Source: Synanceia verrucosa
Lineage: Eukaryota; Chordata; Actinopteri; Perciformes; Synanceiidae
Direction of reading: 5' to 3'
NCBI GenBank assembly: GCA_029721515.1
Contig: CM056556.1
Span: forward strand, 15,210,098-15,274,097
Length of the DNA stretch: 64,000 bases
The translations under genes and the position numbers were made by a program. Positions 48,226 through 59,919 of this stretch are shown piece after piece (the stretch's first letter is position 1; the number at the start of each line of letters is the position of its first letter). The notes beneath the pieces were generated by a model. It had not been told where the DNA came from. It made no database searches and was given only the letters and a program-made list of their open reading frames with translations.

Positions 48226-49258
48226 ACATTGACATAATCTAACTCACATATTTCTGAAAATATTCCTTCAAGTTAATGGGCCAAGATGCCTCCACTACCA
48301 GCCTCCTGTATTTAACTAGACATCATTCATCGCCTGCAACACGTTACATTTCTTCTTGATTTGTTATCACTTCTTAAATTTTCTACATTACAGTGTTTTT
48401 GATCTTAATCATAAAGCATTCTGATGTTCAGGTCATTATTAATGACTTATGAATAGCTGCGAAAACCAAAAGAGAAAAATAAAACGTGCAAGGGATGTGT
48501 CTCTAAGATCTCTTCCCTGCAGACACAGATCACACTGTTGGACATAACCCACTGTCCATGTTGCATTACATACAGACACCAACAGATCCATTACATAGTT
48601 TACAGTGATGGAGGAGCTTGTCAGGTTTTTCTGACTAGGACACATTAACTGGACAGCTGCTGGAGTTTACAGTAAAGACTCGAGTGCACACTGCAAAAAA
48701 TATCCACCAAATGAATCATTCAGTCTCAGACAGCATTGTTTTATGTGGAAAGCAAGAAAAAGACCATTAATGTGGAATATTGTAACGCATTTTGAGCGTC
48801 AATTGAGTCAATTGTTTGATGTATTTTAAATAGGACTACAACTGACTCAACTACCATATTCTAATTACTTATTAAGATAGGACATATTTTCTTGATTACA
48901 GTATTAACAATTTTGTAAAACATTAGAAAACAATAAATGAGCTCAAGAGGGAGGAAAGAAGCCTATAAATTAACACAGTGTTGAAAGTGAAGCCAATAAT
49001 CTTAGTTTTTGCTTGAAAAATTACCCAAAATTACCCATTTCTAATTAATTTTGTAATTTTCTTAATTTTATATCAATTAATTGTCAGAGCTAGTTTTAAT
49101 AAGCTTTATGTGAACTTAGTACCAGTAGCAGTAAAAATGGTAATTTCTTGCAGTGCAGGCAGCTCCACTGGTGAGAGATCTTGTCAAAAGCTGACAAATG
49201 GAGAGAGTGCTTTTCTGCTGAGCTGTCCCTACAGGCTGTCCATGCATGGATAGTATAC

Positions 49259-49259
49259 A

Positions 49260-49326
<67 letters not shown>
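49259..49326. repeat. (TG)n(TA)n microsatellite
   Basis: TG dinucleotides change into about 24 TA dinucleotides. The (TA)n block directly abuts a Tc1-type terminal fragment, whose insertion target is TA. Confidence 0.95.
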
Positions 49327-49331
<5 letters not shown>

Positions 49332-49385
49332 CCTGAGCAAAATTTTAAGACCAGTTGAAAAATTGCAAGAATTTATATTTTGCAC
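49327..49385 (+). mobile_element. Tc1-type terminal fragment
   Basis: The text 'gagcaaaattttaagaccag' and 'ttgaaaaattgcaagaattt' resembles the terminal inverted repeat of a fish Tc1-like family. It is the same kind of layout as the ends of the element at 17.4 kb but a different sequence. No opposite end or transposase seen nearby. Confidence 0.45.
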
Positions 49386-50789
49386 TGTTGGGTCTTAAGA
49401 AGAAGAATTTAAGGTGGTGCGGCTCATGCTTACTGGAGCCACTGCAGCTACTGTGTCCTCTCCAGATGGTCATCGCTGCAGTCCTCAAGGAAAGCTAGAT
49501 TTCAGCACTTTAACAACAGACTGAACCCCTAAAGAGGGCCAAGTGAAACATCAGGGCTTTTTCTGCTTGCTCTGATGAAACACCTGGCCATAGTTTAAAT
49601 GCTGTTTGTAGACATTAATTTGCAAATACTCAGCATATTTCATTTAGACATTTACAGGCAGGCATTTGAGGTGCAAATCACAATTCAGGTGTTTTAAAAT
49701 GACTTTAAATGAATTTATTGCTGCTATTTGATCCTGGTTTTGGCAAGATGCAACTAAATGGTGATTTAGTTTGTCACAGACCACTTAATAATTAAATCTG
49801 GCATGTTTTTATTTCACAATCTGTACCAGTCTTTTTGCAATAGAGGAGAAAAAAATAAAAAGATGCTATGCTTGTCATGTGTGCATCATCAACGATACCT
49901 CCACTGTTTCTGCTGTGGTGTCTGCATGAGTGTGTGTTGTCCGAGAGCACTTAGCACTGCAGAAACCACCTGAAACCAGAGGGCCTGAAAACAGAGGGGA
50001 CTGATACCAGAGAAGCTGAAACCATATTTTCCACAGTTGTGATGATATAAAATGTCTTCACATGAGAAGCTGTAATTGTTGGCAAAAATGCTGTTTCTCA
50101 GTACTTACAATGCATACTGTTATTGGTGGAATAGTGGAAATGTAAACAAATGCAGCTGTTTCAATTTGACCCAATGTCAGACTTGAAATATTATTATTAA
50201 GAAAAATGAGCTACAGATCAGTGGATAATGAAAATATTCTTCAATTGCAGCCCTAACACTGGCTTAAAGGATATGTATATTGAGTCACCAGATTTAGATA
50301 GAGCCACTGACAGAGTATTGACTGTGATACTCTCTGTGTCTGTCAGAAGACTTAAAGGACAAAAAGAAGTCTTTGCGCAGTTATCTACTGCTGCATTGTC
50401 CAGGGACAGAGCTGCAAACTAAAGGGCTGCAATATGCAAGCATGCTCTGCTCCCACTGGAAGACTAATATGTGGCACTGAAGAGTGTGACATTTAATCAT
50501 ATAATGTGACTAACAAATAATTAAAATGCTGAAACTGTTATTGAAAGTTAATGAAAAACTGTACTATCAGAGTCATTCTATGTAACCTTGTGTGTGCTGA
50601 ACTGAAGTTAGACTGCAGAGCTTCATCACTGAGAGAAAGTCATCTGCCCCCTAGTGGAAGACATTGGAACAGCAAGCAAGAGTGACTCAAAGTGACCTTT
50701 CTGAGGTGGTGGTATGTACTTTTCAGTTTAAATATCTATAAGTGCATGTTTGAATCAGGGTGCTGAAAATACAACAGCAGACAAACACC

Positions 50790-52443
50790 AGCTCTGAGTT
50801 TTCAGTTTTATTTAAGGTTCATTTTTCCAGACCTGCAGAGGACAGTTCACTTCCTTTAAGCTCCTCAATTTAGTTTTTTTTTTTGTTTCGCGCAACATCA
50901 TGTTAAAACCCACTGTATGACTCTGTTGGTTTCTCCTGAATGAGTTTGTTCATGTTGTGAAATACTGTTAAATAGGGAACAGCAGGAGGGGCGGGGTAGG
51001 GTTGGGGGGGTGGGGGTAAGAGAGAGAAAGAGAGACAGAGTGAACATGGATCAGAATTAAGACTCCAAAAAGAAGAAGAAGAAAAAAAAAAAAAAAGGCG
51101 GTGGTTGAAGAGGTCAATCTCGAATCCTAAAGGCTGAGAGCTCCTTAAATTGCTACTACAGTACTTGGTATTGTCTTGCAGCACCTTCCTTCGGGACACA
51201 CACTCACATACAGCTGCTGAAGTCACATACAATATTGCATATTTTTTAAGCAATCATTGACGCTAGACTCCCCCTCCAATCACTCAAGCTCCTTTCTCTC
51301 TGTCCGTGTTAAGGCCTCGTTTAAGCCCTCGTGGGTCGAACTAAGGGATCTGTTGACCCTGTTGCTACCCTCTTTAGTATTTCTGACACATCCTCATCCA
51401 TCCAGTCATTTTCCTATCAACTTGGTGGCTGTCCATGATAGGGCTAGCTACTGTAGGTACCACACAGTGGCACTGTGAGTAAGAGTCTAACCCTAGTGCT
51501 CAGGATGTGTGCCACGATCTCCCAAAGCCCTGGCGCTCCACGGTTAGGCAGTGCTCTATCCTCTGATACAGAGGTTCAGCAAAATTTTCCCTCCAGCAGG
51601 ACGGGGCCAGTGGGATCCCTCCACTAAAGGGAATTTGGGCCAAGTGGCCTCTCAAGCAGGCCATCTGTGTCCCTACCTAACAGGGAGCCCATGCATAGCC
51701 TGTGCCCTCAGCTCCCCTGTGTCATCTGCATTCACTCTCTAATAACCAAATCTCACCTCCTTTTTTTGTTTTTTAAACATACAATTTTTTTTAAAACCAC
51801 TCTCAAAAAACCCTAAATGCCAACCCCCCTCTCTCTCTCTCTCTCGTGCCTCGCTGTATTCACAACTCAGCTGTAAGGGTTAACTGCTTCACAGTCTCTT
51901 GTTAAAGTGGGGAGGATGAGGGTCTTTGGGGCAAAGCTTCAAGAGCAGATTCACAGCTTGCTTCATTCCTCGAAAACTAATTGTGACTTCAACTTTCAAA
52001 AACACAAATGTTGCTCATGCTTAATCATTAGTTACTTTTAAAAAAAGATCTCCCCTCAGCTAATTTGTTTCCTCACCAGTTTGTGGAGTCTTGTGTCACC
52101 ACTGGGCGCTCAGTGCTATACCGTTTCTTGTGCTCCCCGTTGACAATGAGCTAAGTCATGAATCCCATGTGGCGCCCAGAACTAGGTCTAAGAAGTGGTG
52201 ATGGCAGCAGGTAAAGGGTACTGATAACTTGTGTGCCACAAACAAAAACAAATAGGCCTTCAGAGTCGACAAAAAGGAAGGAGGAACAGAAAAAGAAGAA
52301 AGCATGTTTGTTACTTTGTTAATCATTTTTCATACTCTGCAGATTGGTGTGTATTGCATTGGGGGGAAGGGGGAGCAGGGTACAGGATGAGTGGGTATAA
52401 AGTGGGAGTGGGGAAATGAATGGGTGTCTGCTGTTGTCTGTGT
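50790..52443 (-). other. cnot4 3'UTR
   Basis: The sequence downstream of the cnot4 stop on the minus strand. An AATAAA signal lies at 50812-50807 (minus), so the transcript probably ends near 50790, giving a 3'UTR of about 1.65 kb. No splice sites or other genes are evident inside. Confidence 0.5.
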
Positions 52444-55400
52444 TCAGTGGCGGTCCACAGCGGCACTCTGTAGCAGCTCTGTGGCGGGCTGTCCCGGGGG
52501 TCTGAAGGCCGTCTGGAAGCCTGGGGGAGGGGAGTGGAACTGGCTGGCGGGGTTGGCTGTGGGAGGGGGCAGGTACGGAGCCCAGCCGCCGGCGGCTCTG
52601 TGGTGGAGGGGGAGGTGGCCGTCAAGGAGGCCACTGTGGAGGGGCTGGGGAGGAGTGGACACCGCTGAGCTGGCCGGGCCGTCCATCTCTGTGAGCGCCT
52701 GCAGGGATTTGAGCCAGTGTGGTGGGTTGTCGTCCTGGAGACAGTCTAAACTGTTGCCCGCTGAGGCTGGGATGCCTGAGGGGGGAGGGGGGCAGGTCAC
52801 AGAACAGATGAGCGACGACAAGCACAGGAGACAAATGAACACCTTTCCATGCGCAATCTGGCTTTCTGGTACTATTAGTTACTTTGTGGCAACTCATTCA
52901 GAACAATTTATCAGAACTCTGTCATCGAAAATAAATAGAAAATGAATCAGGAAACACACCCAGTGGTTCCAGCTTTTCATATGTGAAGATTTGCAGATTG
53001 TTTGTTAATAATTGGCTGGACAAACCCAATAATTTGAATATTTCACATATTTCAAAACTAATTTTCCAGTGACTGAAAAAAATAATTGGCAGACATGCAA
53101 GCTAAATGAAAATAAAATTAACTGGTTTGACTGAAGTTGAATTATTTTTAGAAATTGCACAATTTTGTAATGCAGCAAGGAGAAGAGAATAGAAAACCTG
53201 ATGTGAATATTATTTTAAAAAAAAATTACATTTAGATGAAAGGATCAGTCGATTAAATAAGTATGTTAAATAGGTGAAAAATCAGAAACATTTGATGGTT
53301 TCAGTTTCTCTAGTGTGAAAATTAGCTTAATTGTCTTACATATTACAATACTTTAAAGGACTTAAAGAAACTGATGGCCATTTTCCACTATTTCCTTAAT
53401 TTTTTAAAAATAATTTTCAGAATTAAAAAATGTATTTCTATTTTATGGAACACTTTTCATAGACACATAAGTTAAGATTATCATAAAAAGTTGAAATTAT
53501 AAAAATACCTACACAGACTATGTCATTTACTAAGAAAATGAAAAACAATAGTTGCAGTTCAATTCATTTTATGAAACAGTACCAAACAATGATTTTCTCA
53601 ATAACTAATTGCTTAGTCATGTAAAGTAATAATTTCTACCTGTGATAATAGCAGGATCCATCCAACTGGCTGTACCGTCCCAGCTCAGGCTGTGTGAGAT
53701 GCCCGCTGGCCCCACCGGCCCACTGATGTGGTTAACACTGTTGGAGGATGAGGACGATGAAGAGGATGAGGAGTTTGGGAGGCCTCCAAAGTTGATATTA
53801 ATGTTGGGCAGGAGAGCTCTCAAGCCGTCCTGCCACTCTTTCACATTTAAGCCGTCTATAGAGCCACTGTTTTCTGTAGGAGAGGAGAGGACAGGCATGT
53901 CAGTTCCTCAGGTGTTTTGATCACAGACTAGTGGTCAACTACAGAACTGCATCTCCCAGCATTCCCAATAATAGATCATGATAACAAGAAATATCACAAT
54001 GCTGATGGCAGTGTACTTGCATTGTGATATTAAATAACAGAACATAACACATCTGATCTTTGTTTTAAATTCTACAGGATGCAGAAAGTAGCCACACTGA
54101 CCCAGGTGTCTGGTACCTGAGATGGGGATCCCTCCCAGCCCTGTATTGTGCTGAGGGGGCAGATTCAGGTCCAGGAAATTACTGTGTGAGGCAGCACTGG
54201 CTGAGTGGTTCAAGTGTGTGAGGTTATTTCGTGTCGGGACGCCCATCCAGGGGTGTCTGGCGGCTGGCTGCTGCTGACTAGCCTGGCTGTTCTGACTGCC
54301 AGGGAAACTGAAGGAGCTGTAGATGGCTCTGTGGTGGAGCTGGGGGAGACGTGGCAGACTGCTGGGGAAGTGGTGAGAGGTGCTGGGGTTAGCATTGAGA
54401 GGAGGCAGGCCCGGACCATGGTTGCTCCCACCATGGGAGAGGAGCCCTGGGGACAAAGGGCTCTGATCCTGCACTGACAGCTCCTTCTCTATCAGGTCGG
54501 CCAAGGCCTTGCGAGTGACGTCGAAAGGATCGAAGCCCAGATCGTCGTCCTGCTGTTTGCTGGACGAGCCGAAGCCAAAGGCTGCCTGCCAGTCTGTGGA
54601 AGAAGACACTGGTATTGTCTCTGTGAGGAGACAAGAGAGACATGTTACTGGAGCCTTCCTTCCTATTAGCCACACTATTCCATCTATTACCGTTTTTATT
54701 TTCCCTGACACTTTGTCAAACAAGTACTATACAATTGAAGTCCATCATGTTATTGATTGAAATCAATACTTTCCCCACCTCACCCATTATTGTTTTTCTG
54801 AGATTAATGCCATCATACAGATCTTTTTAAATCAAAAGCTATTAACACATTTTTCAACAATACAGGGTTGTCATTCAATAATAACTGACACCTTACAAAT
54901 CACTGTAGAGAACATAAATATTATCTTATCTATTAAACCAATTTTATTATCCAGGGAAAGTGCAACAGCAGAAAGGGTCTAAAGTAATGAGATTAAACTA
55001 TTACAATCAGTCATATGAAAACACTGAGATTACAGAACATTAGACAAAAAGCACATCCAGTCAAGTACTAAGGATGTATGAGATGAACATCTCCATTGTA
55101 CCTGACGTGAAGAGGCTCTGTGGTTCAGGGGTCATGGGCCAATCAGAATTGCTGCGGGGGGAGCTGGGGAAGGGGGGCAGGCCAGCAGGAAGAGGGTTAG
55201 GATGTCGGAAGTTACTGTTGTCTGAAAAGAGCGACTGGGACTCAGCTGCCGCGCCCTCAAAGGGTGACCGAGCTGTGAGGTCTGACACACTGATGGGCAC
55301 CACCAGGCTGGGCTTGGTTAAACCGGGGGGAGGAGAAGGGGAGTCACTGGTGGGTATCTGGAAAAAGACAGAGGAGAGAAGGGCAAAATCTTTTGAGATC

Positions 55401-55561
55401 ATCCTGATTCACCTTCATTTATATGCAACTGAAATAAAACAAAGACTTGAGGCTTTTTACCTGTTGTAAAGTCTCCCCATTTACCATACCAATCGACTCT
55501 GGAGGCTTGTCACTGGGACTGAAAAAAACATAAGATACAAATTAACAAAAAAGACTAACTG

Positions 55562-55594
<33 letters not shown>

Positions 55595-57725
55595 AGATTT
55601 CTTCTTAAGAATGCCTTGGCACTATTGTCTGTATTACCTGTTACTGTCACAGTTAGAGGAGAAAGGGGACAGTGCAGTATGCTGACCAGGACCCAGGTCT
55701 GTTTCTAGCCCTTCGGAAGTAATAACTTCTTGGTCTAGATAGTCTAGCAGCGGAGGAGACTTGCGGTCCTCTGAGAGCCCGTTGGCCAGTTTGCTGTGCC
55801 CCGACAGCGTCGGCCACCCATCTTTACCGTTGCTACTGTTGGTTCTGTTACAAAGCAGAAGAAAAGTCAAGCTTAGCTAGGTGTAATTAATGAGAAAAAG
55901 AAGATAAATAAAATAAATAAACCAACCTTTGTGTAGAGTTGGATTTACTCTTTGATTTTTCTGTTCCACATGCTGGAGGTTGTAGAAAGCTAGGGTTTAT
56001 TTTATAGAGGTCTTGGAGGAGTTTCTGCTCATACTCTTGATGTTTCCCTGCCTAAAAACAAATGACACATCATAAGTCAACATTAATTCTATTGTTAACA
56101 CACAAAGCATAAACCACAATCAACAAACAAAGCACGTAGCACCAACTGAATCCATAGAAAGAGAAGAGAAACAACTATTTTACCTGCATCTCCTCTTTAG
56201 TAAAGCTAGCTGCTTCATCCCCCAGTTCATGTAGATACATACAATCAGGTTTGGGACACTGCATACTTTTAAGGAAGTAACTGCAGTACTTTGTTGTGCC
56301 TAAAGAAGCCTGTAACAGTAACAGACAAAAATGTTAGATATTGACTTTCAACTTAATGCTAATATTTCACATTTCACATTTCAAATGTCTAACTTCTCAC
56401 CTTGAGTGTTCTGCCATCAACAACCACATTGTTCACACACTGTATTGCCCTTAAAGCATCTTCAGAGCGAATGTAAGTGACATAAGCACTAGCGCTGGGC
56501 CCCTTGAAAATCAGAAAATAAAGTAAACACACAAGTCAAACATGTACGGTAGAGGTTTAATTCTGTTTGTTGCAGGGCAACAATAAACAATCATTACCAT
56601 TACTGATTGCTTTCATTGCGTTAGTGATAACTAAGACAATAATGCAACTGATGGGGAAAAAAATGACATAATAAGCAATTAAATAATGGAAAAGAAAAAA
56701 GCAAAATTGCAAATGGATGTTCTTCCATTAGAAAAAATAATATGTTTGTTATGTTATGCTCTCACCTGTGAACCTGCGTAGGATGTGCTATTGTTGATGA
56801 CCACTTTATGGATTTTCCCAAACCTCCCAAAATACTCTGGTCGTTTTAGGACCTGTTGGCATGATGCAAAGGAATATTTATACCATACATCATTACGTGC
56901 ACTGTATACACACTATTCAAACACAAATTTCACAAATATTTCCCTATCAAAAGAACTTATGATTTTCAAAGTAAATTGAGCAAAAAAAATCTAGCAGGTA
57001 GTGCCTTCAATTTGTCACAGCCTAATTCACATGAACCCAAAACAGTGGCAGCACTCCAAAGTCAAAGGGAGCATTAAAACTCTGCACTCACCTCCGGGTC
57101 AGCGAGTCGTTGTGAGAGCCCCACCACAAACACCAGGTTTCTCTGAACCACTCTGACACTGGCCAGATGCTTTCGGTTTTCTGTCACCTTCTGCTTCTTC
57201 TCATTCTGTTTCTGCTTCTTTTCGTTTTTTATCCTTTGGATCTCCTCCTGTGACAAAGGCTTGTACACAGCGGGGTCCTCTGGGTATGGCTACACAAAAA
57301 ATGACACCAATATCTACTATGTGAAAAATTCTTCTAGATTAAATTATGTGACTGTGTGGGCTTAGACATCAGGCAGACTACAAACTGCTGTGGCTGTAAA
57401 TAGTGATAATGAGCTAATATTTTAATAACGGGCTAGTTTAGAAGGGGGCTCATTTATCTCCACTCTATCTATCTATTAAACACTCTTCATCCATTCATTT
57501 TGTCTGGTCAGAAAAAAATCTTTGCTATAGTGTCCATCATTGTCTGCTCACCTTTCTGCAAGCGGGGCAGAGGCCGTTCTCGTCTGTGCGGATGCGATGC
57601 CAACAGAAGCGGCAGATCTGATAGCCGCAGGTACAGGGGAAGAAGTTGACGTCATCAATCTCCAGCGGCTCCATGCACAGAGGGCACTCCATGGGGTCAT
57701 CCTTCATTTCAGGACTGTGGGACAT
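52444..57725 (-). CDS. cnot4: CCR4-NOT transcription complex subunit 4 (E3 ubiquitin ligase)
   Basis: CNOT4 (yeast Not4) is a RING E3 ligase acting in mRNA and ribosome quality control and CCR4-NOT function. Twelve coding exons (minus, listed 5' to 3'): 57552-57725, 57092-57289, 56766-56852, 56401-56502, 56184-56309, 55927-56051, 55638-55844, 55461-55518, 55102-55357, 54117-54620, 53640-53873, 52444-52775. All have GT/AG borders and their phases join to 2403 nt, 800 residues. Exon 1 holds the C4C4 RING (CPLCMEPLEIDD ... CPAC, residues about 14-56). Residues about 109-190 are an RRM, with KHLASVRVVQRNLVFVVGL at its start. A CCCH finger (YCSYFLKSMQCPKPDCMYLH) follows in exon 5. The rest is Ser/Pro-rich and matches the long human isoform to its end (LLQS...DRH). 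Exon 7 adds about 69 residues I do not recall from human CNOT4. Exon 11 encodes a polyserine run. Confidence 0.97.
55562..55591. repeat. A30 homopolymer in a cnot4 intron
   Basis: Thirty A residues on the + strand in the intron between cnot4 exons 7 and 8, i.e. poly-T on the coding strand, about 43 bp upstream of the exon 8 acceptor. Confidence 0.9.
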
Positions 57726-57774
57726 CCTATGGCGTGGCAAGGGCGAGTGCTGAAGCTAGTCACAGAGCACAGGG
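57726..57774 (-). other. cnot4 5'UTR part of the first coding exon
   Basis: A consensus acceptor on the minus strand (tttgtgtctttag) sits at the upper boundary, 49 bp before the start codon. Two ATGs are in frame (57740 and 57725). The lower one is chosen because MSHSPEMKDDP matches the human MSRSPDAKEDP start. Confidence 0.7.
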
Positions 57775-59103
57775 CTAAAGACACAAACAAAGTTTAGGTT
57801 TCTATCATGACATGATATGACAAATTATTTATACTAACTGAATGGTCTCTAGAACTGACTTTATGATCACCAAGTCACAGCTTATCAGTATATAGGTTAT
57901 ATGGACTTTCAGCAGCAAAGGAAACACAACTCAATTCATGTCTTATCATTTTAAAACAAACGTGTAAAAACTCTGTGGTTCTTAAATGTGAATATGCCAT
58001 GGTTTTAATGCCCTGTTTGACAGTTATTTAAATATACTTTGAGTTGTTGACTGCTTTGTTGAACAAAACAAATAATTTGAATAAATCGCCTTGGGTTCCG
58101 GGAAAGTGTGATGGTCAAAAACTAGCCGCTAATAATGACCATAAAGCTGAATCAACACCTCTCTAAAACATTTAACAAAAACTGAACATTAAAGCATACC
58201 TGAAAGTTTAATTGTGAATTTAATAGTGTTAAGACTACATTTGTACAAGCAATTGACTATATGACGAGACAAGTCAGCTGTCATGTTGTGACAGTAGTAC
58301 ATATTTAAAGTTGAACACAACAGCCTTTTTTCGATGTGACAACAATGATGAAAGTGAGTTACCGCTTCACACTAATACAGAAAGGCCAACATTTCAAATG
58401 CTTAGCAGCATTTAGCTTATAAATTGACACGCACAAGAGTATCACTGTTTTTCTGATTCACTTGCAGTTATCAGCTGACTGGTACAGTCATATATGAAGC
58501 CAGAATACCTAATGTTAGTTAGCAAGGCTGGTAACTTTAGCTGCTCTGTACACTAGATCGTACATTATGACAGATGTTATTTGACTAACATTCGGCTGGG
58601 CTAACATTAGCCGCGAATTGGTAGAGAAAGCCGGTCAAACTAACAGCGAGTATCCGGGGACAACTGTAAGTTTAATTACAAAACCAAAGCAAACAGAAAT
58701 GAATACTAACATGATATTGACATTTAACGTTTTAGAACACGTCTGCCATAGAGGTACGCCTTCTCCTACATGTAAAGTGACAGCTTGTTTTATGCTAACC
58801 GCTAGCATCGGCATAGCTAGTATGCTACATTATCATGAAAACGTACAGGGTTATGGAACCCAGCTTACGACGCGGCCTACACAAGCTAACGCTGAAGTAA
58901 GAGCAAGTTGTTGGCACTATAAACAACTGACATTGCTCTCACGACATTACGATTACCAAGACAAGTCAACGATCTTATAAGTTCAATAATACCTTATTGC
59001 CAGTCTGTAAAATCGTGACAGACACAACGGTCCTCTATTTATTAAGGGAGAATCGAAGCTGGCTGGCCCAACTAGCAACTTGGGTATCGTTAGCGTTACT
59101 TAC
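57775..59103 (-). other. cnot4 first intron (in the 5'UTR)
   Basis: Donor ACAG|GTAAGT at 59103 (minus) and the acceptor at 57775 bound a 1329-bp intron. No gene is seen inside. A 120-codon open frame on the + strand (58618-58980) has no recognisable motif. Confidence 0.6.
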
Positions 59104-59420
59104 CCTGTCCGTATTTAGCTTAGGATTCCACTCCAAGGGAGTCACACCAAATTGGGCGGGGACTGCGAGCCAATGTGTCTGAAATGTCAAAATTTAAGTA
59201 AACGGTTACTTAAGATAACCGTAGTTGTGTGGTTCTTTTGTTATATTCAGGCTATAAAGATGTTTTGCCTCTTTCTTTTCTTGGTATTGTGGAGACAATT
59301 TACGTTCAAACCACCATCTTAGCTAGCATTAAAGTAGGGAGGAGGGAGTGGGGCAAGTGTTCAGTGCGACTGAGTCTGCGCAGATGGACAGATGCTTTGT
59401 GGGAAATAGAGTTTTCGTGG
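59104..59420 (-). promoter_or_regulatory. cnot4 first non-coding exon and core promoter candidate
   Basis: Read on the minus strand, the stretch contains a ZNF143-like motif (CTATTTCCCACAAAGCATC, about 59391-59410), a TCTGCGCAGA (NRF1-like) core, a YY1-like AAGATGGTGG (59311-59320), an inverted CCAAT and a GC box near 59155. It ends at a strong donor at 59104. YY1 and ZNF143 sites close to the start are typical of TATA-less housekeeping promoters. The exact start is not known. Confidence 0.5.
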
Positions 59421-59919
59421 ATTTTAGTTATACGTCAACTTTTGAAACTACTTTAAACTTATGTAAATCAATTATTTACATTATATAATAGTGCGTACCT
59501 AAATACAATTGCAATTAAGAGGGAACATTGTATTTTTTTACAGTGCATTTGTTAAGGGATTTAGTTATTAGTTGCATTGTAGACTATGCATAAGATAAAT
59601 TTATACACTGTCAGTATTACCAGTGAGCACCACCTTGACCAGCAGCAACATTACACAATTTTCAAAGCTGGGTTTTTACTTTTTTAGAACGTAATTACTT
59701 CTGGATTTTTTAATGACATGTCTTTATCAATTACAAAGAAACACGGAATAAAATTTAAATGTTTTGAGAAAATGGTCTCATCTTCTTGTGTTCATTTACT
59801 CTGTGCCATGCTGGTTTTTCAGGAATCCAATCACATACAATCATATAATCAAATAAACGAATTTTCATCATAGACACAATCTTCACACATTGTGTGTGTG
59901 TGTGTGTTTTTTTTTTTTT
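59420..59919 (-). other. 3'UTR of the pseudouridine gene and spacer to cnot4
   Basis: AT-rich spacer. A minus-strand ATTAAA signal at 59714-59709 is the best polyadenylation candidate for the upstream gene. A poly-T/(TG)n tract abuts the stop codon (59891-59921). Confidence 0.4.

Larger units (their letters stand above)
44600..50785. other. intergenic, repeat-containing, no gene recognised
   Basis: Microsatellites (45301-45364, 49259-49326), retroelement tails, a Tc1-type terminal fragment and two probable teleost interspersed repeats lie here and are listed separately. I see no exon of a known gene. Confidence 0.55.

Noticed and set aside
2770..49326. Spaced short repeats that could suggest a repeat array system
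   Set aside because: All are plain di- or trinucleotide microsatellites. There are no direct repeats with unique spacers.
58618..58980. 120-codon frame in the first intron of cnot4
   Set aside because: No recognisable motif and entirely inside a well-bounded intron on the other strand.
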